Below, one piece after another: positions 11,031-19,215 of a stretch of 64,000 nucleotides of DNA. The position numbers were made by a program, and so were the translations under genes. The notes beneath the pieces were generated by a model. That model saw only the letters and a program-made list of their open reading frames with translations, was not told where the DNA came from and ran no database searches. Source of the DNA: an uncultured Holophagaceae bacterium (GTDB lineage Bacteria > Acidobacteriota > Holophagae > Holophagales > Holophagaceae); assembly GCA_903913215.1 (NCBI GenBank), contig CAIWKE010000003.1, positions 412,167 to 476,166 of the forward strand, written 5' to 3'. Position 1 is the first letter of the stretch, and the number at the start of each line of letters is the position of its first letter.

Positions 11031-12808
11031 GATCGGCCCTTCAGCGTGGCCTCGGCCTGCATGGGTTGGTCGCCACGCAGCCACTGGACCACGACCTTGT
11101 CGCCGGGCTTGAAGGTGCCCAGGGCACCCATGAAGTCGTAGATACTCTTCACGGGCTTGGGGCCGAAGTGGGTAATGATGTCCCCGGCCTGCAGGCCGAT
11201 CTGCTCGGCGGTGGAGCCCTTGGTCACCCCATTGATGCGGAAGCCCTTGGCGTTGTCCGCGTAGTCCGGCAGGGAGCCGAAGGCCACGCGCATGGGGCCG
11301 CCGTCCCCTTTGGCCGCCAGCTTGGCGGTCTCGGGATCGAAGGCGGGCACCGCGTCGGCGTTGGCGAGGTCCAGGGCCACGGCCTTGCCGAAGGTGGCCA
11401 GCTGGGCCATGCCCGCGTAGTTGATGCGCTCGGCCAAGTCGCCGGGGCGGTGGTAGTCACCGTGGATGCCCGTGAAGAAGAAGAAGGTGGGGATCTTGGC
11501 CTGGGAGAAGCTCATGTGATCCGAGCCGCCCACGCTGGCGCCCACATCCGCCGTCACCGCAAAGCCCTTGGGCATGAAGCGGTGGGTGGCCTCCACGGCG
11601 GCCTTGGAGGCGCCCAGCCCGCCCAGCAAGAGCTTAGGCGCGGCGGAATCGATGCGCCCCACCATGTCGAAATTCAGCATGAACTTCACGGAGTCCAGGG
11701 GCAGCGTGGGGTGCTGCACCCAGTACTGGGAACCCAGCAGGCCCTCCTCCTCGCCACTGAAGTGCAGCAGCAGGATGGAGCGCCTCGGCTTCTCGGCCTT
11801 CAGCTGCCGCGCCAGCTCCACCACCAGCGCAGTGCCGGAGGCGTTGTCGTCGGCGCCAGGGTGGATCTGGCCGCGGGCCTCGGCACCGCCCATGCTGTGC
11901 CGCTCGCCCAGGCCCAGGTGGTCCATGTGGGCGCCCAGGACGATGTACTCGCCCTTGAGCTTGGGATCCCGGCCGGGGATGACCGCGATGACATTGGGCA
12001 GCTGGGCCTCTTCGCGGCGCAGCTTCAACTCGAGGGTAAGGGCCGTCCAGGGGGCCTGCATGAAGTCCTGGCTGGCGGGGCGGCCCGTGTCTTTGATGGT
12101 CTTGAAGCGGGCGTCCAGGTCACCGCAGTCGCTGCCGAGGGCCTCGGGACGCAGACCCAGCACAGGGATCTCCAGCTTCACGGGGCCCTCCTCGCGCTGG
12201 AGCGGGTGCAGACCCGCGTCCTCCAGCACGATGACGCCGGCCACCTGGGCGGTCTCCAGGCGCTTGAGGCGCACCAGCAGGCTGCGCTCCCCCTTGGGCA
12301 GGTGGGCGAAGGCGTCCAGTTCCGGCACCGTGCGGGCGATGACCGCCACCCGGCCCTTGAGGTCGAAGCCCGCCAGATCGTCATAGCCGCCGGGCACCTG
12401 GATGCCATAGCCCAGGAAGGTGAGGGCCTTGTTGCGGAAGGCGGCATCGGCGCTGAGTCCCAGGGCCTCGATGTCCTTACCCCAGACCAGCGCTCGGCCA
12501 CTGTCACCCCTGGTGAGGATGGCCTCCTGCCGCTCCCTCACCACCCGGGCGATGAAGGGGTAGCGCTGGACCTGGGTCTGGAGGCCCAGGCCCTTGAGTT
12601 CGCCCTCGATGCGGGCCGCAACCTGATCCAGTTCCGGATAGCCGTTGCCGCGTCCCTTCATGGCCGGAGAAGCGAAGAAGGTCACGTCCTTCTGCATCCG
12701 GGCCGCAGCGGCCTGCTCAGCCGGGGCCGGTGCAACGAGGGCCGGGGCCGGGGAAGGCACCTGGGCCACGAGGCCAGCCACGAGGAGGGAATACAGCCAG
12801 GAACCCAT
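11027..12808 (-). CDS. Secreted M28 metallopeptidase with PA and PDZ domains
   Basis: 593 residues. A signal peptide (about 1-25) is followed by a PA-like region (about 100-230), the M28 catalytic domain (about 265-470) and a C-terminal PDZ domain (about 505-590, GSTAEQIGLQAGDIITHFG). Zinc ligands typical of the family are visible: GAHMDHLG (His), GADDNASGT (Asp), EEEG (Glu pair), NFDMVGR (Asp) and GSDHMSF (His). It probably acts as an aminopeptidase or carboxypeptidase outside the cytoplasm. It is the first gene of the minus-strand run ending at 7623. Confidence 0.92.
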   Translation of the reverse strand: MGSWLYSLLVAGLVAQVPSPAPALVAPAPAEQAAAARMQKDVTFFASPAMKGRGNGYPELDQVAARIEGELKGLGLQTQVQRYPFIARVVRERQEAILTRGDSGRALVWGKDIEALGLSADAAFRNKALTFLGYGIQVPGGYDDLAGFDLKGRVAVIARTVPELDAFAHLPKGERSLLVRLKRLETAQVAGVIVLEDAGLHPLQREEGPVKLEIPVLGLRPEALGSDCGDLDARFKTIKDTGRPASQDFMQAPWTALTLELKLRREEAQLPNVIAVIPGRDPKLKGEYIVLGAHMDHLGLGERHSMGGAEARGQIHPGADDNASGTALVVELARQLKAEKPRRSILLLHFSGEEEGLLGSQYWVQHPTLPLDSVKFMLNFDMVGRIDSAAPKLLLGGLGASKAAVEATHRFMPKGFAVTADVGASVGGSDHMSFSQAKIPTFFFFTGIHGDYHRPGDLAERINYAGMAQLATFGKAVALDLANADAVPAFDPETAKLAAKGDGGPMRVAFGSLPDYADNAKGFRINGVTKGSTAEQIGLQAGDIITHFGPKPVKSIYDFMGALGTFKPGDKVVVQWLRGDQPMQAEATLKGRS

Positions 12809-12912
12809 GTGCTCTCCAAAGGAAACGGTAGTTTAGCGCCCTTGGCCCCAATCGGTCTGGGCTAAGCGGCAGAGGCGCCCGCCAGGGCCTCCGCCTGTGG
12901 GACAATGCTCGA

Positions 12913-14700
12913 ATGTCAGAACAGGGAGCCTTCTTCCGGTCCGATCAAGTGGACCAGCCGCCCATGCGCCACACGCTGCTGTGGCGCCTGGCCAGCTACC
13001 TCAAGCCACAGTGGGCCCCGCTCCTAGCGCTTTTCGGGCTCATGGGGCTGGGCGCCTTCCTGGAAGTCATGCCCTCGGAGCTGACCCTGCGGCTCATCAA
13101 CCGCTTCATGGGCCAGGGCAGTCTGGCGGGCAGCGCCCCCCTCATCGGCGCCTTCCTGGGCGTCCTGGTGGCGGGCTTCTTCGTAAGTTTCACCCGCTAC
13201 TTCCTGCTGGCCAAGGTGGGTCAGCGGGCCATGGTGGACCTCCGGGTGCAGCTCTTCGGGCACCTCATGGGCCGCAGCACGGACTTCTTCCACCGCAACC
13301 CCGTGGGCCGCCTCATGACCCGCGTCACCAGCGATGTCCAGAACCTGAACGAGATGTTCGCCTCGGGCTTCGTGGCCATCATCGGGGACGCGCTCTCCCT
13401 GCTGGCCATCGTCATCTGGATGTTCCGCGCCCACGCGGGCATGGCCCTGGTGGCGGTGGGGATCCTGCCCTTCCTCCTGGTGGCCACGGAGATCTTCCGC
13501 CGCCATGCGGGCGAGGCTTTCCGTGAGACCCAGCGCCGCTACGCCTCCATCAACGCCTTCCTCCAGGAACAGATCTCGGGCATGGGCCTGGTGCAGATCA
13601 ACGGCCAGGAGGCTGCCAGCGGCCGCCAGTTCCGCGTACTGAACGAGGACTACTTCCAGGCCTTCCTGCGCACCATCCTCGCCTACGCCGTGTTCTTCCC
13701 GGTGGTGGAGTTCATCACCTCTGGCACCCTAGCGGCCCTCATCTTCTACGCGGGCTTCAAGCTCAAGGCCGGGGCCATCACCTGGGGCTTGCTCCTGGCC
13801 TTCATCCAGCAGTCCAGCCGCTTCTTCCGGCCCATCCGTGAACTGGCCGAGCGCTACAACGTCATGCAGACGGCCCTGGCCTCCAGCGAGCGCATCTTCA
13901 AGCTGCTGGACAACCGGGAGGAGATCCCCGAGCTGCCTGGCGCCCCCCCTGCCCGCTTCACGAGTGAGATCCGTTTCAATGACGTCAGCTTCGCCTACGA
14001 GGAGGGCGGCCGCCGCGTGGTGAAGCAGCTCAGCGGCGTCATCCCCAAGGGCAAGCGCGTGGCCGTGGTGGGCCACACTGGCGCGGGTAAGAGCACCCTC
14101 ATCAACCTGCTCATGCGGTTCTACGACGTCTCCGAAGGCGGCATTAGCCTCGACGGCGTGGATGCCCGGAACCTGAACCTCCAAAGCCTGCGCAGCCTCT
14201 TCGGCCTGGTCCTCCAGGATGTCTTCGTGTTCTCCGGCAGCCTGCGGGACAACATTGTCCTGGACCGGCCCCTGGATGAGGCGCGGCTCGCTTCCGTCCT
14301 GGAGCAGAGCCAGCTCAAGGATCTGGTGGGACGTCTACCTGAGGGCCTGGAGACCCAGGTGGGCGAGCGCGGCCAGAAGCTCAGCGCCGGGGAGCGGCAG
14401 CTGCTGGCCTTCGCCCGCATGCTCTACCTGGAGCCCGCCGTCCTGCTGCTGGACGAGGCCACCGCCAACATCGATTCCGAGACCGAGGCCAAGATCCAGA
14501 CAGTCATCGAGCGCGTGAGCCACCGCCTCACCACCTTCACCATCGCCCACCGCCTCTCCACCATCCGTGACGCCGATGAGATCTGGGTCATGGACCAGGG
14601 CAGCCTCGTGGAGCGCGGAACCCACGAGGGCCTCATCGAGCAGGATGGGGTCTACGCGAAGTTGGTGCGGTTGCAGTTTGCCGAGGTGGAAGCGGCTTGA
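12913..14700 (+). CDS. ABC exporter, MsbA/multidrug type (fused permease-ATPase)
   Basis: 595 residues: six-helix transmembrane domain (about 20-330) and nucleotide-binding domain (about 350-590). ATPase motifs are Walker A GHTGAGKST, Q-loop LVLQDVFVF, signature LSAGERQ, Walker B VLLLDEATANID and H-loop IAHRLSTI. Half-transporters of this type dimerise and export lipids, peptides or drugs; the substrate is unknown. It is divergent from the M28 operon. Confidence 0.92.
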   Translation: MSEQGAFFRSDQVDQPPMRHTLLWRLASYLKPQWAPLLALFGLMGLGAFLEVMPSELTLRLINRFMGQGSLAGSAPLIGAFLGVLVAGFFVSFTRYFLLAKVGQRAMVDLRVQLFGHLMGRSTDFFHRNPVGRLMTRVTSDVQNLNEMFASGFVAIIGDALSLLAIVIWMFRAHAGMALVAVGILPFLLVATEIFRRHAGEAFRETQRRYASINAFLQEQISGMGLVQINGQEAASGRQFRVLNEDYFQAFLRTILAYAVFFPVVEFITSGTLAALIFYAGFKLKAGAITWGLLLAFIQQSSRFFRPIRELAERYNVMQTALASSERIFKLLDNREEIPELPGAPPARFTSEIRFNDVSFAYEEGGRRVVKQLSGVIPKGKRVAVVGHTGAGKSTLINLLMRFYDVSEGGISLDGVDARNLNLQSLRSLFGLVLQDVFVFSGSLRDNIVLDRPLDEARLASVLEQSQLKDLVGRLPEGLETQVGERGQKLSAGERQLLAFARMLYLEPAVLLLDEATANIDSETEAKIQTVIERVSHRLTTFTIAHRLSTIRDADEIWVMDQGSLVERGTHEGLIEQDGVYAKLVRLQFAEVEAA

Positions 14701-14717
14701 ACGGCCGTTCGCGGCTG

Positions 14718-14744
14718 CTCAGATATCGCTGCGCGAGGTCTGAG
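14718..14744. repeat. Palindromic repeat CTCAGA...TCTGAG, copy 1
   Basis: A 27-base element with paired ends (CTCAGA/TCTGAG) and core CGCTGCGCGA, between the ABC exporter and the protease gene. A near copy (about 24 of 28 positions by eye) lies at 15835-15861, just after the protease gene. Confidence 0.75.
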
Positions 14745-14763
14745 GTGGGTCAAGCCTTACCTG

Positions 14764-14797
14764 ATTGTAAGATCTTGCTCCTACATGTTCTTACAAT
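14764..14797. promoter_or_regulatory. Perfect 9-bp dyad ATTGTAAGA-N16-TCTTACAAT
   Basis: A perfect inverted repeat with a 16-base spacer lies 50 bases upstream of the protease start. It could be an operator for a dimeric regulator or an RNA hairpin in the leader. The arms are AT-rich in a GC-rich genome, which makes chance less likely. Confidence 0.45.
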
Positions 14798-14846
14798 GCG
14801 AGCTGGCCACAAAAAACAGGCCTAGCAACATCTAGATTCGGGGGTG

Positions 14847-15824
14847 ATGAGTCACTCACTCCACCCCCACACCAACTACCCTTCACGACAGGCCCCGCCC
14901 GCTTGGCGTAGGTTGGCCTGGCTGGTCCGACTGTTCTGGATGTTCCTGGTGCTGCTGGGGAGTTCGGCCTGGGCCGCCTCCTCCAACCTGGTGACGCCGC
15001 TGGAACCGAACCACCATGGCCTGCCCCTGGTGAAGGTCCAGCTGCAGCGCCGCGATGGTGACCGCCGGGAGGCCCTGATGCTGGTGGACACGGGCGCTTC
15101 CATCTCCGTCCTCGACCAGTCCGTGGCCTCCTGCTTCTGGGAAGCCGACCCGGCCAGCCGAGGGCAGGCGGGCTGGGTCCGCAGTGCCTCCGGGGCGCCG
15201 GTCCCCGCCCAGGCCATCCGTCTGCACGGCATTGAGTGCGGACCGATCTCCCTCCAGGGGCCCAGCGCCGTGCGGATGGATCTGGGCGCCCTCAACAGCA
15301 CTCTGGAGGTGCCCATCGCCGGCATCATCGGCATGAACCTCCTGGCCAGGCAGACCTTCCGCGTGGACTTCCGGGGCCGGGCCATCCAGTGGGGCGCGGG
15401 TCCTGAAGGAGCCTACGTGCAGGAGCTCCAGATCAGGGATGACCGCAGTGCTCCCACCTTGAGGTTGGAGGTCGCCGGTCGGGCCATCGAGGCCACCTGT
15501 GATTCGGGCGCGACGGGCTTCCTGGAACTCTCGCAGGCTGATGCCCAGGGCCTGCGCCAATGCACCCGCTCCCAAGCCAACAGAAGGATCATCGACCTCC
15601 AGGGTGTGCAGCACCAGGCATCCTTCCAGATGGTGTCGGGCCAGGTGCGACTGGGGTCCCGGCATTGGTCTGAGCCTGAGGTCCAGGTGGGGGCGCGCAA
15701 CATCCTTGGGGTGCAGGCCATGTGGCCCCGCGTCTGGTTCGACTTCAAGAACAACCGGGTGGGCTTCTCGATGGGGTCGGACCGCGGCCTGGAATCCAGG
15801 CCAGGCGATGGGCAGACCTTTTAG
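14847..15824 (+). CDS. Exported retropepsin-like aspartyl protease, two lobes
   Basis: 325 residues from the ATG at 14847 (a GTG directly before it is also possible). The N-terminus is long and basic, followed by a hydrophobic segment (LFWMFLVLLGSSAWA), either a signal peptide or an anchor. Two active-site-like motifs follow: MLVDTGASISVL and, in the second half, ATCDSGATGFLEL. The protein therefore seems to carry both lobes in one chain, like pepsin, although each resembles the bacterial gag-asp family. Substrate unknown. The gene is bracketed by two copies of a 27-base palindromic repeat. Confidence 0.8.
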   Translation: MSHSLHPHTNYPSRQAPPAWRRLAWLVRLFWMFLVLLGSSAWAASSNLVTPLEPNHHGLPLVKVQLQRRDGDRREALMLVDTGASISVLDQSVASCFWEADPASRGQAGWVRSASGAPVPAQAIRLHGIECGPISLQGPSAVRMDLGALNSTLEVPIAGIIGMNLLARQTFRVDFRGRAIQWGAGPEGAYVQELQIRDDRSAPTLRLEVAGRAIEATCDSGATGFLELSQADAQGLRQCTRSQANRRIIDLQGVQHQASFQMVSGQVRLGSRHWSEPEVQVGARNILGVQAMWPRVWFDFKNNRVGFSMGSDRGLESRPGDGQTF

Positions 15825-15834
15825 GCTTGGGTGG

Positions 15835-15861
15835 TTCAGAAACCGCTGCGCGATGTCTGAG
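15835..15861. repeat. Palindromic repeat CTCAGA...TCTGAG, copy 2
   Basis: Same orientation and length as the copy at 14718-14744: TTCAGA ... CGCTGCGCGA ... TCTGAG. It starts ten bases after the protease stop. Confidence 0.75.
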
Positions 15862-15921
15862 GAGGGAGACCTACAGGCTGGACTCCAGACCCTAGACTTC
15901 CCCGCCCTGTAAACTAATCCT

Positions 15922-17070
15922 ATGCTCCACCTCCCGCCCCTTTACCCCATCACCGACCCCACCCGATCCGAGCCGCTGTCGGCGCAGATCCGGCGGCTGG
16001 GGGAGGTGGGCTTTCCGCTGGTGCAGTTCCGGGGGAAGCCGCTGGACGCCAAGACGCAGTGGGTGGAGCTTCGGACCGCGTTGATCGAGGCGCAGGAGAA
16101 CGGCGGCTGGCCCTTCATCTGCGTGAACGACCGCTCGGACCTGGCCCTGCTGGCAGCCCAGGATGGACTGGCGCCCTGGGGCCTGCACCTGGGCCAGTCG
16201 GACCTGCCCCCGACAGAGGCGCGGCGCCTGCCGGGGCTGGCGGGCTGCCACGTGGGCGCCTCCACGCACGATGCCGCGGAGTGGGCTTCCCTTTCCGAGG
16301 CCAATGATCATGCGGGGGTGGGCCCGGTCTTCGGCACGCCCACCAAGGCGGACCACGCGGAACCCATCGGCCTCGCAGGCCTGCGTGAGGGTTGCCTGGC
16401 TCTGAGAGCTCGCGACATCCCCCCCATCGCCATTGGCGGGCTGACCCTCGAACACGCCCAGGCCTGCTTCGAGGCCGGCGCCGAGTCCCTGGCCATGGTG
16501 GGGGAGGTCTTTCGCTGGGCGGACCCGGCGGCCCTGGGCTGGGAGGTCCAGCGCCTGCGCTGGCGCGTGCGTCCGCCGTTCCAGCCCGGCCAGACCCTAG
16601 TCCTCGTGGGGGGTATGGGCGCCGGCAAGAGCACCCTGGGCCGGCACCTGGCCGAGGGCCTGGACCGGCCCTTCCACGACCTGGACAAGGTGATCGAGGC
16701 ACGGCAGGGTCGCCCCGTGCGGGAGATCTTCGCTGAGGAGGGGGAGGCGGCCTTTCGGGCCCTGGAGTCGGAATTGTTGCCGGGCCTGCTGACTGGCCCC
16801 GCCGTGGTGGCCCTGGGCGGCGGCGCCTGGGAGAGCCCCACCAACCGGGCGGCTGTGGCTGCGGCGGGGGCGGCGCCCCTGTGGCTGGCCCAGAGCCCCC
16901 AGGCCGCCTGGGCGAGGGTGGGCCTCGATCCCCGGCGCCCTCTGGCCGCGGACCAGGCCACCTTCATGGCCCGCTGGGCCCAGCGCCTGCCCGCCTGGTC
17001 CCTGGCCACACAGTTGCTGCCATTCGGTCACAGTTCCCAGGAATTGGCCCTGGCGTTGCTAGACTGTTGA
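15922..17070 (+). CDS. Fusion of thiamine-phosphate synthase (ThiE/TenI) and shikimate kinase (AroK)
   Basis: 382 residues in one frame. Residues 1-210 match ThiE: LVQFRGKPLD, CVNDRSDLALLAAQDG, LHLGQSDLP, VGASTHDAAEW, GVGPVFGTPTKADHAEPIG and PPIAIGGLTLEHA. Residues 228-380 match shikimate kinase: P-loop GGMGAGKST, FHDLDKVIE (shikimate-binding Asp), AFRALESE (Arg), ALGGGAW and lid RRPLA. ThiE couples HMP-PP and THZ-P; AroK phosphorylates shikimate. The two steps belong to different pathways, so the fusion is unexpected. The 3' end is followed after 18 bases by the phosphoesterase gene. Both halves keep key residues; whether both are active is inference. Confidence 0.88.
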   Translation: MLHLPPLYPITDPTRSEPLSAQIRRLGEVGFPLVQFRGKPLDAKTQWVELRTALIEAQENGGWPFICVNDRSDLALLAAQDGLAPWGLHLGQSDLPPTEARRLPGLAGCHVGASTHDAAEWASLSEANDHAGVGPVFGTPTKADHAEPIGLAGLREGCLALRARDIPPIAIGGLTLEHAQACFEAGAESLAMVGEVFRWADPAALGWEVQRLRWRVRPPFQPGQTLVLVGGMGAGKSTLGRHLAEGLDRPFHDLDKVIEARQGRPVREIFAEEGEAAFRALESELLPGLLTGPAVVALGGGAWESPTNRAAVAAAGAAPLWLAQSPQAAWARVGLDPRRPLAADQATFMARWAQRLPAWSLATQLLPFGHSSQELALALLDC

Positions 17071-17088
17071 ACAACTCCCAGGCATCCA

Positions 17089-17829
17089 GTGGACTTGATC
17101 CTTTCCGATCTGCATTCGAACCTGCACGCCTTCAAGGCCGTGCTGCGCTTCGTGCGTCGGCGGGCCATCCACCGTTTCGTGTTGCTGGGCGATCTGGTGG
17201 GCTATGGGGCCAACCCCAATCAGCTGCTGGACGGCGTCCGTGAGCTGCGGCCCCGCTTCCTGGTGCGCGGCAACCACGACAAGGTCTGCGCGGGCCTGGA
17301 ATCCGATGTCAGCTTCAGCCTGCCGGCCCGCCACGCGGCGGACTGGACCCGGGAACGGCTGCGCCAGGACAACTGGCGCTTCCTGGCGGACCTGCCCGTG
17401 GGACCCCTCTGGGTGGGCGAGGACTACCAGATCGCCCACGGCTCCCCCGTGGACGAGGACGCCTACCTGCTCCACGGGCGAGAGATCAGTCAGGCCTTTG
17501 ACGCCTTCGAGGGCCAGCTCTGCTTCTTCGGCCACACCCACCTGCCCGGCTGCTTTGAGCTGGACGAGTCCCTGGGCCAGTTGAACTGGATCAGCCTGGA
17601 GCCCGGCGAGTGGTTCAGCCTTCAACCCCACTGCCGCTACCTGGTGAACCCGGGCTCCGTGGGCCAGCCCCGGGACCGCGATCCCCGGACCTCCTTCATG
17701 ACCTTTGATCCCCGTAAGCGGCGGTTGCGGTTGCACCGCCTCGAATACGACGTGAAGGCCGCAGCCAAGGCCATCACCTCGGCGGGGCTGCATCAGAACC
17801 TGGCCGCTCGACTGAGCCAGGGAATTTAA
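17089..17829 (+). CDS. Calcineurin-like metallophosphoesterase (YfcE/MJ0936-like)
   Basis: 246 residues from a GTG. Metallophosphoesterase motifs run in order: SDLHSNLHA (DxH), LLGDLVGYG (GD), VRGNHDKV (GNHD), IAHGSP and FFGHTHLPG (GHTH). These enzymes use two metals to hydrolyse phosphodiesters; the compact YfcE-like type acts on small or unknown substrates. It lies downstream of the ThiE-AroK gene and upstream of a PilZ gene on the same strand, probably in one transcript. Confidence 0.9.
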   Translation: MDLILSDLHSNLHAFKAVLRFVRRRAIHRFVLLGDLVGYGANPNQLLDGVRELRPRFLVRGNHDKVCAGLESDVSFSLPARHAADWTRERLRQDNWRFLADLPVGPLWVGEDYQIAHGSPVDEDAYLLHGREISQAFDAFEGQLCFFGHTHLPGCFELDESLGQLNWISLEPGEWFSLQPHCRYLVNPGSVGQPRDRDPRTSFMTFDPRKRRLRLHRLEYDVKAAAKAITSAGLHQNLAARLSQGI

Positions 17830-17848
17830 ACAACAAAAGGCAGGCACC

Positions 17849-18562
17849 ATGTCACCCGCTTCCACCCTTTCCGCCCCCGTCCTTGAGCAGTTCCTGCTGC
17901 AGGCCCAGTTCACCCGGGCCATGGCCAGCCTCCGCCTCCATGACGCCAACGCCCGGCTGGTGGGGGACCTGCACATCCAGGGCCTGCGTCCCGGCAGCAG
18001 CCTCTCCCTTTCGGGCCTGCACACCCGGGATACGGTGCCCCAGGTGGGCACCCTGGTGACCCTGACGGTGCTGCTCGGGGACGAGGTGCTCACGCTGGAA
18101 TCCTGCCTCCAGGCCCCGGTCCATCACGCGGATGGCAGCACCCTGCTCATCCTGGACTGGCCCAGCGAGTCCGCCCACCTGCATCATCGCCGCGACGTGC
18201 GCGTGGCCGGTCCCGACCAGTCGCCCCTCAAGGCCAAAGTGCTGCTGGACGGCCGCAGCCTGGACGCCCTCCTGGTGAACCTCACGGAGACCGGCGTGGG
18301 CCTGGCCCTGGAGGAGTCCCTGCTGGTGGAACTGCACGCCACCGTGCAGATCGATGCGGACCTGCCCGGCGATATCCACCTCAGCTGCCCTGGTGAAGTG
18401 CGCCACCTCACCTACCTGGAAGGCCAGCCCTACCCCACCCGCCTGGGTGTGGTGCTCAGCCCCCTGCCCGGCACGGACCTGGAACCCATCCACCGCTTCA
18501 TCCAGGCCCGCCGCACCGACCGCTCCCACATCCACCAGCCCCACAGCCACCGGCAGGGGTGA
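17849..18562 (+). CDS. PilZ domain protein, YcgR-like
   Basis: 237 residues with AAGG before the ATG. An N-terminal beta-rich region (about 25-110) resembles the YcgR-like flagellar-brake domain. The PilZ domain (about 112-225) begins with HHRRDVRV and has VNLTETGVGL in place of (D/N)xSxxG, with Thr instead of Ser. In this family these bind c-di-GMP. The C-terminus is His-rich. With the PilZ-receiver protein at the left edge and the HD-GYP protein at 52.6 kb, it points to c-di-GMP signalling. Confidence 0.85.
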   Translation: MSPASTLSAPVLEQFLLQAQFTRAMASLRLHDANARLVGDLHIQGLRPGSSLSLSGLHTRDTVPQVGTLVTLTVLLGDEVLTLESCLQAPVHHADGSTLLILDWPSESAHLHHRRDVRVAGPDQSPLKAKVLLDGRSLDALLVNLTETGVGLALEESLLVELHATVQIDADLPGDIHLSCPGEVRHLTYLEGQPYPTRLGVVLSPLPGTDLEPIHRFIQARRTDRSHIHQPHSHRQG

Positions 18563-18584
18563 TTAGAGTATTCAAGAAACTGAT

Positions 18585-18649
18585 CCACCACGAATACGCG
18601 AAGACTCGAAGACTCGAAGAAAAACACCAAAAAAGAGGCTTCGTGGTGG
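18585..18649. repeat. Intergenic arm-repeat hairpin, copy A
   Basis: Terminal inverted repeat CCACCACGAA/TTCGTGGTGG, with CGAAGACT units repeated inside the left arm. It is preceded by ACTGAT as in copies B, C and H. It lies between the convergent PilZ gene and the last gene of the AOR operon, where it could also stop transcription from both sides. Confidence 0.75.
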
Positions 18650-18672
18650 ACCTTTCCATCGTTTCCGAAACC

Positions 18673-18960
18673 CTACCCTCCACCTCTCTGGAACCCTCGC
18701 AGGAAGCGGCTCAGGAAGGCTTCAACTTCGGGTTGACTGTAGCCTTCCAGGTGGAGCTCCACGCGGTGCCGGGGCAGGCTCACGGAGCCCAGGCGCTGGT
18801 CCTCCAGGGGCACCAGGCGCAGGGACCAGGTGCGGTCACCCTCGCCGCCGAGATAGGTGTCGCCCGCTTCCTGCACGGGCACGCGGCCCACGGCGCCGGG
18901 CAGCAGGCGGAGGAAGTCCGCACGGGTGAGGGTCATCTCCAGGCTGCGGGAGAAGGGCAC
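18673..18960 (-). CDS. Small protein of the AOR operon, function unknown
   Basis: 95 residues from a GTG directly after the stop of the MoaD-like gene, with a G-rich stretch upstream; an inner ATG at 18936 is an alternative. The core (MTLTRADFLRLLPGAVG) is helical, followed by strands (RTWSLRLVPLEDQRLGSVSLPRHRVELHLEGYSQPEVEAFLSRF would be one alpha/beta unit). I recognise no named family. Its place as last gene of a tungsten-AOR operon makes a cofactor or maturation role plausible, as small extra genes occur in related operons. Confidence 0.6.
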   Translation of the reverse strand: MPFSRSLEMTLTRADFLRLLPGAVGRVPVQEAGDTYLGGEGDRTWSLRLVPLEDQRLGSVSLPRHRVELHLEGYSQPEVEAFLSRFLRGFQRGGG

Positions 18961-19215
18961 CTAGCCCCCCGCCACGGGGGGCCAGATGGCCAGGACGGTG
19001 GCTTCCTCCAGCACCTTGGCTGCGCGCTCGCCGGGGGCCACCCAGACCCCATCCAGCAGCAGGATGGCGCACTGGGCCTCGGGAACCCCCTGGCGGCGGA
19101 GGAGGTCGCCCACGGTGCTGCCAGGCTCCACCTCCACCTCCACGCGCAGACTCCGCCTCGCCTCTGGCGGGAGGTAGGCGCTCAGGGAAGCGAAGAGCTT
19201 GAGGGTGACCTTCAT
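18961..19215 (-). CDS. MoaD/ThiS-like ubiquitin-fold sulfur carrier
   Basis: 84 residues starting MKVTLKLFASLSAYLP and ending PPVAGG. The beta-grasp pattern and the C-terminal Gly-Gly are those of MoaD, the small subunit that carries sulfur as a thiocarboxylate for building the molybdopterin dithiolene. Other moa genes are absent here, so this copy is likely dedicated to the tungsten cofactor of the AOR encoded upstream. It overlaps the end of the FAD oxidoreductase gene by four bases, supporting one operon. Confidence 0.85.
   Translation of the reverse strand: MKVTLKLFASLSAYLPPEARRSLRVEVEVEPGSTVGDLLRRQGVPEAQCAILLLDGVWVAPGERAAKVLEEATVLAIWPPVAGG

Noticed and set aside
18585..18649. tRNA-like hairpin
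   Set aside because: The arms form a single imperfect stem made of short units with no cloverleaf, T-loop or anticodon loop features.
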